A DNA stretch of 38,153 bases, taken from contig DIWT01000005.1 of the NCBI GenBank assembly GCA_002435745.1, positions 1-38,153 of the forward strand, in the 5' to 3' direction. The notes beneath the pieces were generated by a model. That model worked only from the letters and a program-made list of their open reading frames with translations. It made no database searches and was not told where the DNA came from. A program made the translations under genes and the position numbers. The stretch's first letter is position 1. Each line of letters starts with the position of its first letter. Origin of the DNA: a bacterium UBP15_UBA6099. Its GTDB lineage: Bacteria > UBP15 > UBA6099. Of this stretch, positions 9,750 through 18,167 are shown piece after piece.

Positions 9750-10871
9750 ATGGCTCAGGACTTCTATAAAATACTCGAAGTCGAAAAGAACGCGACGGAG
9801 GCCGACATCAAGAAGGCCTACCGCAGGCTCGCGCGCAAACACCACCCGGACGTCAACCCGAACGACCCACAGGCGGAAAAGAAATTCAAGGACATCAGCG
9901 AGGCGTACCAGACGCTTAGCGACCCGAAGAAGCGGCAGGAGTACGACGCGTACGGCCCCGGCGGATTTCAGGGCGCGCAGGGATTCCCCGGCGGCGGCGG
10001 ATACGAATACCAACAGGGCGGATTCGATTTCGGAGGCGGGGGCGGCGGATTCGGCGACATATTCGAGACGCTGTTCGGAGGAGGGCGCGGCGGCGGCGCG
10101 GCGTCCCAATTCAGGCGGCCCGCGCGCGGCGAGGACATCCATCTTTCTCTGGCAATCTCGTTCGACGAAGCTTTCAAGAGCGTCGAAAAGGATATCTCGT
10201 TTCAGGGGTTCGACGCGTGCGGCAACTGCGGCGGCTCCGGCTCCGCGCCCGGCTCGGCCCCCGGCCCCTGCCCCGCCTGCGGCGGCTCAGGACAAGCGAA
10301 AATCGGGCGCGGCATGTTCAACATCTCCCAGCCCTGCCGCGCGTGCGGCGGCTCCGGCATGACCTCCGGCCCGTCCTGCGGCAAATGCGGCGGCTCAGGC
10401 AGCGTCCCGGCCATCAAAAGAATGTCCGTGAAAATTCCGGCGGGCGTCGATAACGGCTCCAAGATCCGAATACCCGGCAAAGGAAGGCCCGGCGCCGCCG
10501 GACATCCCGCCGGCGACCTCTACATCATCACTCAGGTCTCCAGCCACGGCCTCTTCGAGCGCAAAGGCAACAACCTTTACGTCGAACTGCCCGTCACCAT
10601 AGTCGAAGCCGCGCTCGGCGCCCTGCTCGAAGTTCCCACCCCTGAAGGGAAATCGTCCATCAAGATACCAGAAGGCACGGACACCGGCAAAACTTTCAGG
10701 CTCAGAGGCAAAGGATTCCCGTCGCTGCAAAACAAAGGGCGCGGCGACCTGTACGTGAAAATAAAAACGGCGACACCCCGCAACCTATCAAAGGCGGACA
10801 GGGAGTTGCTGAGGAGTTTCGCCGAATCGCACCCTGAAGATCCGAGGGCGACGCTTTACGCCGGGCTGTGA
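9750..10871 (+). CDS. dnaJ: Chaperone DnaJ (Hsp40, type I)
   Basis: A 373-residue J protein that stimulates DnaK ATPase and delivers substrates. The J domain occupies residues 1-70 with the HPD tripeptide at 32-34. A Gly/Phe-rich linker spans about 70-120. The zinc-binding domain has four CxxCGGSG repeats (Cys157/160, 174/177, 196/199, 210/213). C-terminal substrate domains follow. All four repeats end in the identical GGSG, a tidier pattern than usual. It lies 77 bases after grpE, and the ribosome site is weak (GGCGAGG). It is followed 22 bases later by the HspR-like gene. Confidence 0.98.
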   Translation: MAQDFYKILEVEKNATEADIKKAYRRLARKHHPDVNPNDPQAEKKFKDISEAYQTLSDPKKRQEYDAYGPGGFQGAQGFPGGGGYEYQQGGFDFGGGGGGFGDIFETLFGGGRGGGAASQFRRPARGEDIHLSLAISFDEAFKSVEKDISFQGFDACGNCGGSGSAPGSAPGPCPACGGSGQAKIGRGMFNISQPCRACGGSGMTSGPSCGKCGGSGSVPAIKRMSVKIPAGVDNGSKIRIPGKGRPGAAGHPAGDLYIITQVSSHGLFERKGNNLYVELPVTIVEAALGALLEVPTPEGKSSIKIPEGTDTGKTFRLRGKGFPSLQNKGRGDLYVKIKTATPRNLSKADRELLRSFAESHPEDPRATLYAGL

Positions 10872-10893
10872 CGCGCGGCGCCGGGAGGCGGCC

Positions 10894-11316
10894 ATGGACA
10901 TAGACAGAGACAAACCCGTTTACGTCATCAGCGTGGTGGCCGACATGCTCGGCGTGCCGCAGCAGACCCTTCGCATTTACGAGAAAGCCAGCCTCATACG
11001 CCCCAGACGCACGTCCCAGAACACCCGCCTCTACTCCCAGTCCGACGTCGAGAAACTCCAGCGCATCATCAGGCTCCATCAGGACCTCGGCATCAACCTC
11101 GCCGGAATCGAAGTCATCCTTCACATGCGCATGAAAATGGAGCGCATGCAGACCGAGTTCGAAGGCTTCGTCAAGTTCGCCCGCGAACGCATCGACTCCG
11201 ACGCCTTCTCCGTCCCCGACGAAAACTCCACCGACCTCGTCCCCCTCTCCGAACAAGGGGCAAACATCATGCGCATTATCGACATCCTAACCCGCGACGA
11301 ATCTGAAAACCGATAA
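10894..11316 (+). CDS. hspR: HspR-like MerR family transcriptional regulator
   Basis: A 140-residue MerR-family protein. The N-terminal winged helix reads YVISVVADMLGVPQQTLRIYEKASLIRP followed by RLYSQSDVEKLQRIIRLHQDLGINLAGIEVILHM, the pattern typical of HspR. A short coiled coil and a charged tail follow. Known HspR proteins repress the dnaK operon by binding HAIR repeats and use DnaK as a co-repressor. Being last in a dnaK-grpE-dnaJ-hspR operon fits that role. GGGAGG stands 6 bases before the ATG. I could not find a canonical HAIR site upstream of dnaK, so target recognition may differ. Confidence 0.9.
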   Translation: MDIDRDKPVYVISVVADMLGVPQQTLRIYEKASLIRPRRTSQNTRLYSQSDVEKLQRIIRLHQDLGINLAGIEVILHMRMKMERMQTEFEGFVKFARERIDSDAFSVPDENSTDLVPLSEQGANIMRIIDILTRDESENR

Positions 11317-11460
11317 ACCCCTCTTAGAAACCCGCGACTTTTGAAAGGGCCCCCGGCGGCCAAAGAGAAACTCACTCATCGCAACTCGCTCTTCGTTGCC
11401 AAGGTCTCCTTGACAACGGAGCGCCAATGACAATGAAAGCGAAGCTTTCGGTCTATACGT

Positions 11461-11481
11461 TACCAAGGTGACCTTGGTAAC
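11461..11481. repeat. 21-base perfect palindrome with GGTGACC centre
   Basis: TTACCAAGGT and ACCTTGGTAA surround a single central G. The symmetry suits a dimeric protein site or cruciform better than an RNA hairpin, since there is no loop. A related imperfect repeat (GTTGCCAAGG/CCTTGACAAC, 11395-11417) lies 43 bases to the left. Confidence 0.65.
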
Positions 11482-11488
11482 GATGAAA

Positions 11489-11515
11489 ACCCGAATCCAT
11501 CATTAGGATTCGGGA
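11489..11515. repeat. AACCCG-type palindrome, copy 5
   Basis: CCCGAATCC and GGATTCGGG form a perfect 9-base stem around a 7-base loop, preceded by AA. It is the strongest stem of this family in the window, but no T-run follows. Confidence 0.75.
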
Positions 11516-11544
11516 GCGTATCGCTGACGCGCTTCCTCTCCCGA
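11511..11544 (+). repeat. Module R3, copy 1
   Basis: TCGGGAG and CTCCCGA flank a conserved interior (ATCGC, CGCGCTTC). The same arrangement recurs at 37803-37836. Confidence 0.65.
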
Positions 11545-11574
11545 CGCCCCGTGTAAAAGCATTTATGAATAAGA

Positions 11575-11711
11575 TTCCTCTTGAAATCCTTTCTCAATAT
11601 CTTTTCCCATGACACGCGCCGATGGGGAGAGCGAAGCCTTCCCATCGGCGCTAGCATGAAAGATTTTGAAAGGGATATTAAGGGAAAACTTTTTCAAAAG
11701 TTTTCCCTTAA
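11575..11711 (+). repeat. Composite hairpin element R1, copy 1, with adjoining 34-nt palindrome
   Basis: A long imperfect outer stem (TTCCTCTTGAAATCC... with ...GATATTAAGGGAA) encloses a 14-bp inner hairpin. Its arms lie at 11616-11629 and 11638-11651 and the loop is AGCGAAGC. The right outer arm also forms the left arm of a perfect palindrome at 11678-11711: TTAAGGGAAAACTTTT, TC, AAAAGTTTTCCCTTAA. The two pairings are mutually exclusive. A second copy at 38028-38153 keeps the structure through compensatory changes. Confidence 0.85.
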
Positions 11712-11746
11712 CAATTCATGTTGTTTCCAACTTGTGTTTTATCAAC

Positions 11747-12685
11747 TCAGCGGTCGCCGAGCGCGGATTTGAACGTGTTGCGGTTCTGCTCGTGCCAAGA
11801 GTACCACTGTTCGGCCAGATCGCCCTTGTCCCGCGAGAACCGTTCCCCGGAAATTTTTTCCAGAGAGACAATAGCCGCGTCGACTAGGATGCTTGCGCCG
11901 GAGAACTCGCCGCCGATCCCGGAATTGAAGCGCTGTCCGCCGCCGGTGACGACGAACAGGACGAGAGCGTCGAGCGATTCGCGGCACGGGAGAGAGCCGA
12001 GCAATTCGATGATATCGCCGGCGGCGAGCAGGCGCGATTCGGCGCGCAACGCGTCCGCAAGCGCCGGGACCGCCGCCGCGCCGAGCGACAGGACATTCTT
12101 TTTTGCCGCACCGGACGCGTGATAGTCATAGTTGTTCAGCCACTCGGACACCAGTTCCGCCGCGGCTCTCGCGTTCTTCTTCGCCGTGTCCTCTTTGACC
12201 GTCACCATGACCGGGTTCGACATCGCCGAGCCGTTCCACGCGCCGGGCGTGTTCGGTCTAGAAACATATTCAGCCGATATCGAATAGGTTTTGCCCTCCT
12301 CGAAAACGAAACATTGGGAGAGATCGAACGAGCGCAGGCCGTGGTACTCGCCGGGACGGAACGGGACGGCCGCGCCGGGAGCAGGTGGAATTCTCGGAGG
12401 GCACGCCGACCGCTGCGGCGAGCCTCCCTCGTCCTTCACGACGAAGAACAGCCCCGCCCCGTCCGACGCTCCGGTCGAAAAGAAATGGGGCGGCACGAGC
12501 AGGTCGGCGTCGCCCGCGTTTTCCACTTCGCAACTAATCTTAACGGGTTCCCCGACGTTGATAGTCTCCGCCGTCAGCAGCCTCGCGACCGCCGACACGC
12601 TCTGCGCCGCCGCCGGGCCGCTGGTTGCCGCCGCCGCAACGAGCGCAAACGCCATCGCCGCCGATTTCAGGTGTTTTATTTTCAT
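11747..12685 (-). CDS. Secreted protein with N-terminal beta domain and C-terminal HEAT-like region
   Basis: A 312-residue exported protein of unknown function. The signal peptide spans residues 1 to about 27 (Ala-rich, ending PAAAQS). Residues 30-165 look like an Ig-like or CARDB-type beta domain (INVGEPVKISCEVENAGDADL, then FRPGEYHGLRSFDLSQ). The C-terminal half is helical and HEAT-like (AAAVPALADALRAESRLLAAGDIIELLGSL). It ends with an ISGERFSRDKGDLAEQWYSWHEQN motif, like the final segment often seen after exported HEAT repeats. GGAG precedes the ATG by 6 bases. It converges on hspR and diverges from the EEP hydrolase gene. Confidence 0.8.
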   Translation of the reverse strand: MKIKHLKSAAMAFALVAAAATSGPAAAQSVSAVARLLTAETINVGEPVKISCEVENAGDADLLVPPHFFSTGASDGAGLFFVVKDEGGSPQRSACPPRIPPAPGAAVPFRPGEYHGLRSFDLSQCFVFEEGKTYSISAEYVSRPNTPGAWNGSAMSNPVMVTVKEDTAKKNARAAAELVSEWLNNYDYHASGAAKKNVLSLGAAAVPALADALRAESRLLAAGDIIELLGSLPCRESLDALVLFVVTGGGQRFNSGIGGEFSGASILVDAAIVSLEKISGERFSRDKGDLAEQWYSWHEQNRNTFKSALGDR

Positions 12686-12714
12686 GACGCGCTCCGTTTT
12701 TTACTTGTTCGATT

Positions 12715-12720
12715 ATTATA
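12715..12720 (-). promoter_or_regulatory. Candidate -10 box of the HEAT-like gene
   Basis: A perfect TATAAT on the minus strand, 30 bases before the start codon. No recognisable -35 box stands at 16-18 bases. Confidence 0.4.
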
Positions 12721-12815
12721 GCGCCATCTGATATGTTCCGCCCTTCATTAACCCGCCGAGTCCCGGTTTTAAATATTCCGGCGCTTTTTCGCGCTTGAAG
12801 GTGTAAAATATTCGC

Positions 12816-13646
12816 ATGAAAACAAGGGCGCTCATATTCATAAGTTGTATCCTTATTCTCGCCGCGAAGTCCCTAGCGGCGGCGGAAAGCCGGATGACCT
12901 ATTTTTCCGCGAACATCCTTTACTGCGACTTGCAGGCAAGCGAAAAGCGGGACGACTACGTTAAACGCAGAGAAGCCCTTATAGCGCTGCTCGCGGAGAT
13001 GAAACCGGACATCGTCGGCATTCAGGAAGCGTCCGTCTGCAAAATCTACGGCCACGCCTCCGGAGACGACACGATAAAGGAAATCGCGCTCGGATTGAAG
13101 AAGCGGGGACTGAACTACGGCGCGTCGTTCTGGGAGTCCGAGAGGGTAGGAGCGCTGTGGATAGAAGGGCTGGCGTTCCTGTGGAACAGAGAGACAGTCG
13201 CTCTCGACAAGGCCCATATCAAGTGCTGGCATCTCGAAACGTCATACCGGCGCAGCGGCGCGCTGATACAAAAATCGCTGTGCCGGGCGGACGCCGCGGC
13301 AAAAGACGGCGGCGCTCTGTTGCGCGTATACAACACTCACTACGAAGCGTATAAAAACGATGTGAGGATAGAACAGTCCCTCGAAGTAGCATCCATCCTG
13401 AGGGAAGAACTGGCCGCGCCGGACGCGCGCGCGCTTTTCGGCGGCGACCTCAACAGCCGCGATATGAGCGCGACATACGAAGCCGAAGGATTGAAAACAG
13501 TCGGCGCTGACCGCGTGGACTATGTGTTCTCGCTCGGCATCCCGGACGAAGACATTGCGGCGGAAGTGATTCCGCTGCACTCGACGCCCGGGAAACTAGA
13601 CATCTCCGACCACAACGGCATCCTCGTCACAATCCGGAACAGATAA
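12816..13646 (+). CDS. Secreted endonuclease/exonuclease/phosphatase (EEP) family hydrolase
   Basis: A 276-residue EEP-fold metal-dependent phosphoesterase with an N-terminal signal peptide (residues 1-23, ending KSLAAAES). The catalytic series is intact: SANI, DIVGIQEAS (metal-binding Glu), NTHYEA (His), FGGDLNS (Asp/Asn), DYVF and the terminal SDHNGILV. The family includes nucleases, sphingomyelinases and inositol phosphatases, and sequence alone does not distinguish them. Export combined with a neighbouring Pho regulon would fit phosphate scavenging, but no Pho box precedes it. The ribosome site is weak (GAAGG, 14 bases upstream). Confidence 0.88.
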   Translation: MKTRALIFISCILILAAKSLAAAESRMTYFSANILYCDLQASEKRDDYVKRREALIALLAEMKPDIVGIQEASVCKIYGHASGDDTIKEIALGLKKRGLNYGASFWESERVGALWIEGLAFLWNRETVALDKAHIKCWHLETSYRRSGALIQKSLCRADAAAKDGGALLRVYNTHYEAYKNDVRIEQSLEVASILREELAAPDARALFGGDLNSRDMSATYEAEGLKTVGADRVDYVFSLGIPDEDIAAEVIPLHSTPGKLDISDHNGILVTIRNR

Positions 13647-13805
13647 GCGGCGCGGCGCAATCGCGCATGATTGCTATTCAGCGCTATTCCGCGGCTCGGC
13701 GCGCCTTTTTGCGGCCGCTCCTATTGCCTCGCCGACGCTGGAGAAGCTGAGGAAGAGCGCGGCGCGGGTTGATTAGCGGGTTCGGCTCCGTTAGTATTAA
13801 CGTCC

Positions 13806-15650
13806 ATGAACGACGCGGCGAAAGACATAAGGCGGCGGGTGGAGCTTGAGGTTCTGCCGAGAGTTGAGAGGCCGGGCAGGTACGCGGGCGGGGAGTTGAA
13901 CAGCGCGCGCGGCTGCGGCTCCGACCCTTCGGCGCTCCGCGTCGTCCTCTGTTTCCCGGAAGTGTACGAAATCGGGATGTCCAACCTCGGCTTCATGCTG
14001 CTGTATCACCTGCTGAACGAGATTCCGGGGGTTGAGTGCGAAAGGGCGTTCGCGCCGTGGCCGGACATGGAGCGCGAGTTGTCCGAGCGCGGCCTGCCTC
14101 TATATTCTCTGGAAAGCTTCACCCCGCTGAGCGAATTCGACATCGTGGGGTTTTCGCTGTCGTACGAGATGACGTACACGAACATCCTGACGATGTTGAG
14201 CCTCGGAGGCATCGGGCGAAGGTCTGCTGACAGAGGAGAAGCCGGGCCGCTGGTTATCGCCGGCGGGGTGTGCGCTTGCAACCCTGAGCCTCTGGCGGAT
14301 TTCTTCGACGCGTTCTTCATCGGCGAAGCGGAGGAAGGCATCGTCGATATAGTAGAGGCGGCGCGCGCGGCGAAAGGGCCGGGCGGCGGCAAACCCGCTC
14401 TGCTGAACGCGCTCGCCGATATCCCCGGCGTATATGTCCCCGCTCTATGCGAAACATTCGACGCCCCCTCCGGCCTGACAGCCGTTTCCTGCGGGCCGCG
14501 CGGCAGCGTGAAGCGCAGGTTCCCGCGCGACCTTGATTCGATACAGGCCCCGCGCGCGTTCGTCGTCCCCGGCGTAGAGGCGGTGCACGACAGGATTCAG
14601 ATCGAGATATTCAGGGGCTGCGTTCAGGGATGCAGATATTGCCAAGCGGGGATGATTTACAGGCCCCACAGGGAACGCGGCGTCGGCAGCCTGACGCGCA
14701 ACGCGGAAGACTTGTTCGAGGGCATGGGCTGCGACGAGATTTCTCTGTTGTCGCTGAACGCGCCGGACTACTCCGGGATGGGAGATCTGCTGGACTCGCT
14801 TACGGGCTTCGCGGCCCCGCGCCGCGTTTCCATCTCCATGCCTTCCACGCGCGTGGACACCTTTAGCGGGGAGGTCTACGCGAAGCTGAGGGAGGTGCGC
14901 GCAACCGGGCTGACGCTCGCTCCCGAGGCGGGCTCCCAGAGGTTGCGCAACGTCATCAACAAGCGCGTGACCGAAGAAGAAATAATGAATACTGTGGCGT
15001 CGGCCTCGCGAGCTGGCTGGAAAAAAATAAAGCTGTACTTCATGATCGGGCTGCCGACGGAGACCGAAGAGGACGTTCGGGAAATAGCCTCGCTTGTGGC
15101 AAGGATGGTCGAGACGCGAGGCCGCTCCGCCTCCCGCGTCAAAGGCAAACAGGTCTTCACCGTCAGCGTGTCGAACTTCATCCCGAAGCCCCACACGCCT
15201 TTCCAGTGGGAGCCGATGGAAAGCATGGAATCGCTGATCGCCAAGAAACGCATCCTGCGTGGGCTTATCGACCGCCGCGCGGTAAAACTGGACATGCACG
15301 ACGTGGAGACAAGCTATCTCGAAGCCGCGCTCGCCCGAGGCGACAGGCGACTAGGAGCGGTCATCGAGCGCGCGTGGGAGTCCGGCTGCCGATTTGACGG
15401 CTGGTCAGACATGCTGAAGTTCGACGCGTGGACGGACGCTTTCGCCTCCGCCGGACTGAACGCCGACCGCTACGCCCGAGCCGAGATGAAACCGCTGTCG
15501 CCAACCCCGTGGTCTCACATCGACTGCGGAGTGTCCGAGAAATATCTCTTCCTCGAACGCAACAAGGCGCTGCTCGGCGAAACCACGCCCGACTGCGGCC
15601 CGCGCGGCGGCGGCTGCTCCGGCTGCGGCATCGATTGCTCGAACAAATAG
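13806..15650 (+). CDS. Radical SAM protein of the TIGR03960 type (B12-binding-like N-terminus)
   Basis: A 614-residue radical SAM protein. Residues 40-190 resemble a cobalamin-binding-like Rossmann domain (VVLCFPEVYEIGMSNLGF, then FDIVGFSLSYEMTYTNIL). The 4Fe-4S cluster motif is CVQGCRYC (Cys272, 276, 279), followed by the SAM barrel (TLAPEAGSQRLRNVINK, then FMIGLPTETEEDV). The C-terminus has a Cys-rich tail (CGPRGGGCSGCGIDC) that could hold a second metal site. Relatives are usually fused to or followed by a DUF2344 protein, which is absent here. The reaction is unknown. No convincing ribosome site precedes ATG 13806. Confidence 0.9.
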   Translation: MNDAAKDIRRRVELEVLPRVERPGRYAGGELNSARGCGSDPSALRVVLCFPEVYEIGMSNLGFMLLYHLLNEIPGVECERAFAPWPDMERELSERGLPLYSLESFTPLSEFDIVGFSLSYEMTYTNILTMLSLGGIGRRSADRGEAGPLVIAGGVCACNPEPLADFFDAFFIGEAEEGIVDIVEAARAAKGPGGGKPALLNALADIPGVYVPALCETFDAPSGLTAVSCGPRGSVKRRFPRDLDSIQAPRAFVVPGVEAVHDRIQIEIFRGCVQGCRYCQAGMIYRPHRERGVGSLTRNAEDLFEGMGCDEISLLSLNAPDYSGMGDLLDSLTGFAAPRRVSISMPSTRVDTFSGEVYAKLREVRATGLTLAPEAGSQRLRNVINKRVTEEEIMNTVASASRAGWKKIKLYFMIGLPTETEEDVREIASLVARMVETRGRSASRVKGKQVFTVSVSNFIPKPHTPFQWEPMESMESLIAKKRILRGLIDRRAVKLDMHDVETSYLEAALARGDRRLGAVIERAWESGCRFDGWSDMLKFDAWTDAFASAGLNADRYARAEMKPLSPTPWSHIDCGVSEKYLFLERNKALLGETTPDCGPRGGGCSGCGIDCSNK

Positions 15651-15854
15651 CGCGCAAGCAATTTTCGAACAAAAGAAAGAATAAGCAATAAGCAACTTCT
15701 TAATATGTTTCTCTTTGGCGCGCGAATAATTAAATGAAAGTTCCCATCAACTATTTTGGCAAAAAGCATCATGCGCAAAGAAAAAAGCATTGCGCATGGC
15801 ACACTTGGCAGCGGGTAGAATCATCTAATAACATGTATATTTACAAGTTTTCTC
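15651..15854. other. Convergent intergenic region containing R2
   Basis: Between the radical SAM gene and phoU this gap holds GTTTCTCTTTGGC (15707-15719), the reverse complement of a module found at 11359 and 37742, and the R2 element. No ORF is credible. Confidence 0.7.
15729..15839 (-). repeat. Dispersed repeat R2, copy 1
   Basis: A 111-base segment that on the minus strand aligns with 37891-38000 at roughly 90 per cent identity. It contains an internal hairpin with CATGCGCAA and TTGCGCATG arms around a T-rich loop, followed by ATGCTTTTTG. It begins 15 bases after the phoU stop in sense orientation, so it may serve as the 3' end of the pst-phoU transcript. Confidence 0.85.
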
Positions 15855-16532
15855 TTAGCTCCGCGCCGACCAGCTTGATTTCGGGGAAGCCCCCTCGACT
15901 ATGAAGACGGTGCTTTCGCAGATGTTGGTGACATGGTCGGCGATGCGTTCAAGCGACTGCACGACGACCATGAGGTGAGACACGTAGTTGATGCAGGAAG
16001 GGTCTCGCTTCATCAGTTCTATCAGTTCGGTGAATATCCTGTGGTTGTATTCGTCTATCGAGTCGTCCATGTCGATGACTTTCAGCGCCAGAACGGAGTC
16101 GAGGTTGATGAAGGCGTCCAAACTGAGTTTGAACATCTCGATGACGCGTTTGGCCATTTCGGGGAGATCGACATAAGGTTTGAGTTGCGGCAGTTCGGAG
16201 AGGATGGCGGCTTTTTTCGAAATTTTGGTCGTGTGGTCGGCCAGCCGCTCGATGTCGGAAGATATTTTCATCGAGCTTGCGATGAGGCGCAGGTCTGTGG
16301 CCATAGGTTGCTGAAGCGCAAGAAGCCTGATGCACGTCTGGTTGATGGCAGCTTCCATTTCGTCCACTTTTTCGTCGTCCGCGATAGTGCGCGCGGCAAG
16401 CGCGGAGTCTCTCTCGATGAGGGCTTTGACGGAGGAGCGGATAAGTTCCTCGGCGAGCGCGCCCATGCGCAGCGTGGATTGTTTCAGGGCCTCTAGCTCC
16501 TGAGAGTACGTCCTGCGAACCTGATCGGTCAT
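15855..16532 (-). CDS. phoU: Phosphate transport system accessory protein PhoU
   Basis: A 225-residue all-helical PhoU with two tandem PhoU repeats (about residues 15-105 and 120-210). They carry the metal-binding-type motifs MKISSDIERLADHTTKI and VVQSLERIADHVTNI. PhoU links the Pst transporter to PhoR and keeps the Pho response off when phosphate is plentiful. The frame is open to 17168, but that stretch is an out-of-frame shadow of pstB. ATG 16532 overlaps the pstB stop (ATGA) and GGGAGG stands just upstream. It is the last gene of the pst operon. Confidence 0.96.
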   Translation of the reverse strand: MTDQVRRTYSQELEALKQSTLRMGALAEELIRSSVKALIERDSALAARTIADDEKVDEMEAAINQTCIRLLALQQPMATDLRLIASSMKISSDIERLADHTTKISKKAAILSELPQLKPYVDLPEMAKRVIEMFKLSLDAFINLDSVLALKVIDMDDSIDEYNHRIFTELIELMKRDPSCINYVSHLMVVVQSLERIADHVTNICESTVFIVEGASPKSSWSARS

Positions 16533-17308
16533 CCGAACCTCCCGGTGATGTAGTCTTCCGTCCTTTTGTCTTTCGGACGGGTGAAAATCTCGTCCGTGTC
16601 GCCCTGCTCCACCAGCTCCCCGTTGAGAAAGAACGCGGTGCGGTCCGACACGCGGGCCGCCTGCTGCATATTGTGCGTCACTATAACAATTGTATACCGA
16701 TTTTTCAGGTCGCGCATAAGCTCTTCTATTTTCAGGGTGGCGATAGGATCGAGCGCCGAGCACGGCTCGTCCATCAGCAGCACATCCGGCTTGACCGCAA
16801 GAAGTCTGGCTATGCACAACCGCTGCTGTTGTCCGCCGGATAGGGACAGCGCGGATTGTTTCAGTTTGTCCTTCACCTCGCCCCACAGGGCGGCCGCCAC
16901 GAGGCTTTCCTCGACTATTCCGTCGAGGTCGCTTTTCGAGCCTGCCGAGCCGTGTATCCTCGGCCCGTATGCCACATTGTTGTAGACTGACATCGGAAAA
17001 GGGTTGGGTTTCTGAAACACCATGCCTACGCGTTTTCTCAGTTCCGCGACATCGGTTTCCGGATCGAGGATGCGGCGTCCCTCGAACTCCACGACGCCCT
17101 CGGTCCTGACGCCCTGTATCATGTCGTTCATCCGGTTTAGAGAGCGAAGGAAAGTGGATTTGCCGCACCCGGAAGGCCCGATCAGAGCCGTGACCTGATT
17201 CTTCAGGATGTCGATCCCCACGCTCTTGAGCGCCTGAAACCGACCATAAAAGAGGTCGAGGCCCCTGACCGATATCTCCACCGGGTTCTGCGCGGTTTCT
17301 TTAGCCAT
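16529..17308 (-). CDS. pstB: Phosphate ABC transporter ATP-binding protein PstB
   Basis: A 259-residue ABC ATPase that powers high-affinity phosphate import. Walker A is GPSGCGKST (residues 44-52), followed by the Pst-type Q-loop region VGMVFQKPNPFPMSVYNNVAYG. The ABC signature is LSGGQQQRLCIARLL and Walker B is VLLMDEPCSALDP. The protein matches the PstB family closely. It follows pstA by 9 bases and overlaps phoU by 4 bases, so all are translated from one message. Confidence 0.98.
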   Translation of the reverse strand: MAKETAQNPVEISVRGLDLFYGRFQALKSVGIDILKNQVTALIGPSGCGKSTFLRSLNRMNDMIQGVRTEGVVEFEGRRILDPETDVAELRKRVGMVFQKPNPFPMSVYNNVAYGPRIHGSAGSKSDLDGIVEESLVAAALWGEVKDKLKQSALSLSGGQQQRLCIARLLAVKPDVLLMDEPCSALDPIATLKIEELMRDLKNRYTIVIVTHNMQQAARVSDRTAFFLNGELVEQGDTDEIFTRPKDKRTEDYITGRFG

Positions 17309-17317
17309 GCTGAAAGC

Positions 17318-18163
17318 CTACCATTTTCTTTGTTTTCTGATTCTGTTTCGGGCGATGATCGCGACAAGGTTGAGGCCAAACGCGAGGGAGACGAGAACGA
17401 GAGCGGTTCCGTACTTGACGGTCTCCGAGGCTCCCGGAACCTGAGTGGAGACGATGTAGAGGTGATACGGAAGGGCCATAGCCTGATCGAAGATGGAAGA
17501 AGGCAGGCGGGGCAGATAAAAGGCCGCGACGGTGAACAGTATCGGAGCGGTCTCGCCAGCGGCGCGGCTTACGCCGAGTATGGCGCCGGTCAACATGCCG
17601 GGCAGCGCGTTGGGCAGAACCACTCTGAGGATGGTCTGCATCTTAGTGGCTCCGAGCGCGAGAGACGCCTCACTGAAAGACTTGGGAACCGACGAGAGCG
17701 CCTCTTCCGAGGCCGTAATCACGACGGGCAATATGAGGAAAGCGAGAGTAAGCGAGCCGGACAGTATGGAAACGCCGAACTTGAGAAACAGCACGAAAAG
17801 GCCGAGGCCGAAAAGGCCGAACACGACGGACGGCACGCCCGCTAGGTTGACTATGCTCAAGCGTATGAGCCGGGTGAGCCTGCTGTCGCCGGCGTACTCG
17901 TTCAGGTAGACGGCGCAAGCGACTCCGAGGGGAAGCGCGACGGATATGGCGAGCGCCACTAGGATAACGGTGCCGACGATGGCCGGAAAAATGCCGCCCT
18001 CCTTGAGGCCCATTCGGGGCGCGCTCAGAAGGAACTCGGCGCTCAGCGCCGGCGCGCCTTTGACAATCAGCAAACCGAGGATGAGCAGTATCGGAGCCGC
18101 CACCGCGCACCCGCATATCCGCAGCGCCAGAAAAGCCGCTCTCTCGCTGGATTTAGCGCTCAT
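17318..18163 (-). CDS. pstA: Phosphate ABC transporter permease PstA
   Basis: A 281-residue inner-membrane permease with about six transmembrane helices. The first is at residues 15-35. The binding-protein-dependent transport domain includes the EAA-type loop EASLALGATKMQTILRVVLPNALPGMLTGAILGVSRAAGETAPILF, typical of PstA. It pairs with PstC to form the phosphate channel driven by PstB. It starts 4 bases after the pstC stop. Confidence 0.96.
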   Translation of the reverse strand: MSAKSSERAAFLALRICGCAVAAPILLILGLLIVKGAPALSAEFLLSAPRMGLKEGGIFPAIVGTVILVALAISVALPLGVACAVYLNEYAGDSRLTRLIRLSIVNLAGVPSVVFGLFGLGLFVLFLKFGVSILSGSLTLAFLILPVVITASEEALSSVPKSFSEASLALGATKMQTILRVVLPNALPGMLTGAILGVSRAAGETAPILFTVAAFYLPRLPSSIFDQAMALPYHLYIVSTQVPGASETVKYGTALVLVSLAFGLNLVAIIARNRIRKQRKW

Positions 18164-18167
18164 GGCT

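Larger units (their letters stand above)
11317..11746. other. Structured intergenic island, mosaic of repeat modules
   Basis: This 430-base gap between convergent genes contains no credible ORF. It holds, in order: GCCAAAGAGAAACT (11359-11372); a hairpin at 11395-11417; a GAAAGC-GAA-GCTTTC hairpin (11435-11449); a 21-base palindrome (11461-11481); an AACCCG hairpin (11489-11515); module R3 (11511-11544); and element R1 with the 34-nt palindrome (11575-11711). Several of these modules recur in the gap at 37727-38153. Confidence 0.75.

Noticed and set aside
12776..12790. Shared 15-mer TTCCGGCGCTTTTTC with 32056-32070
   Set aside because: The match does not extend on either side by more than one base, so chance is not excluded.
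13690..13725. Terminator at GGCGCGCC followed by TTTTT
   Set aside because: The 8-base palindrome has no loop and the only wider stem places the T-run inside its loop.
15729..15839. R2 as an insertion sequence
   Set aside because: It has no ORF, no clear terminal inverted repeats and no visible target duplication in the two copies.
16533..17168. Long N-terminal extension of PhoU
   Set aside because: It is the shadow of pstB in another frame; PhoU begins at the ATGA overlap.
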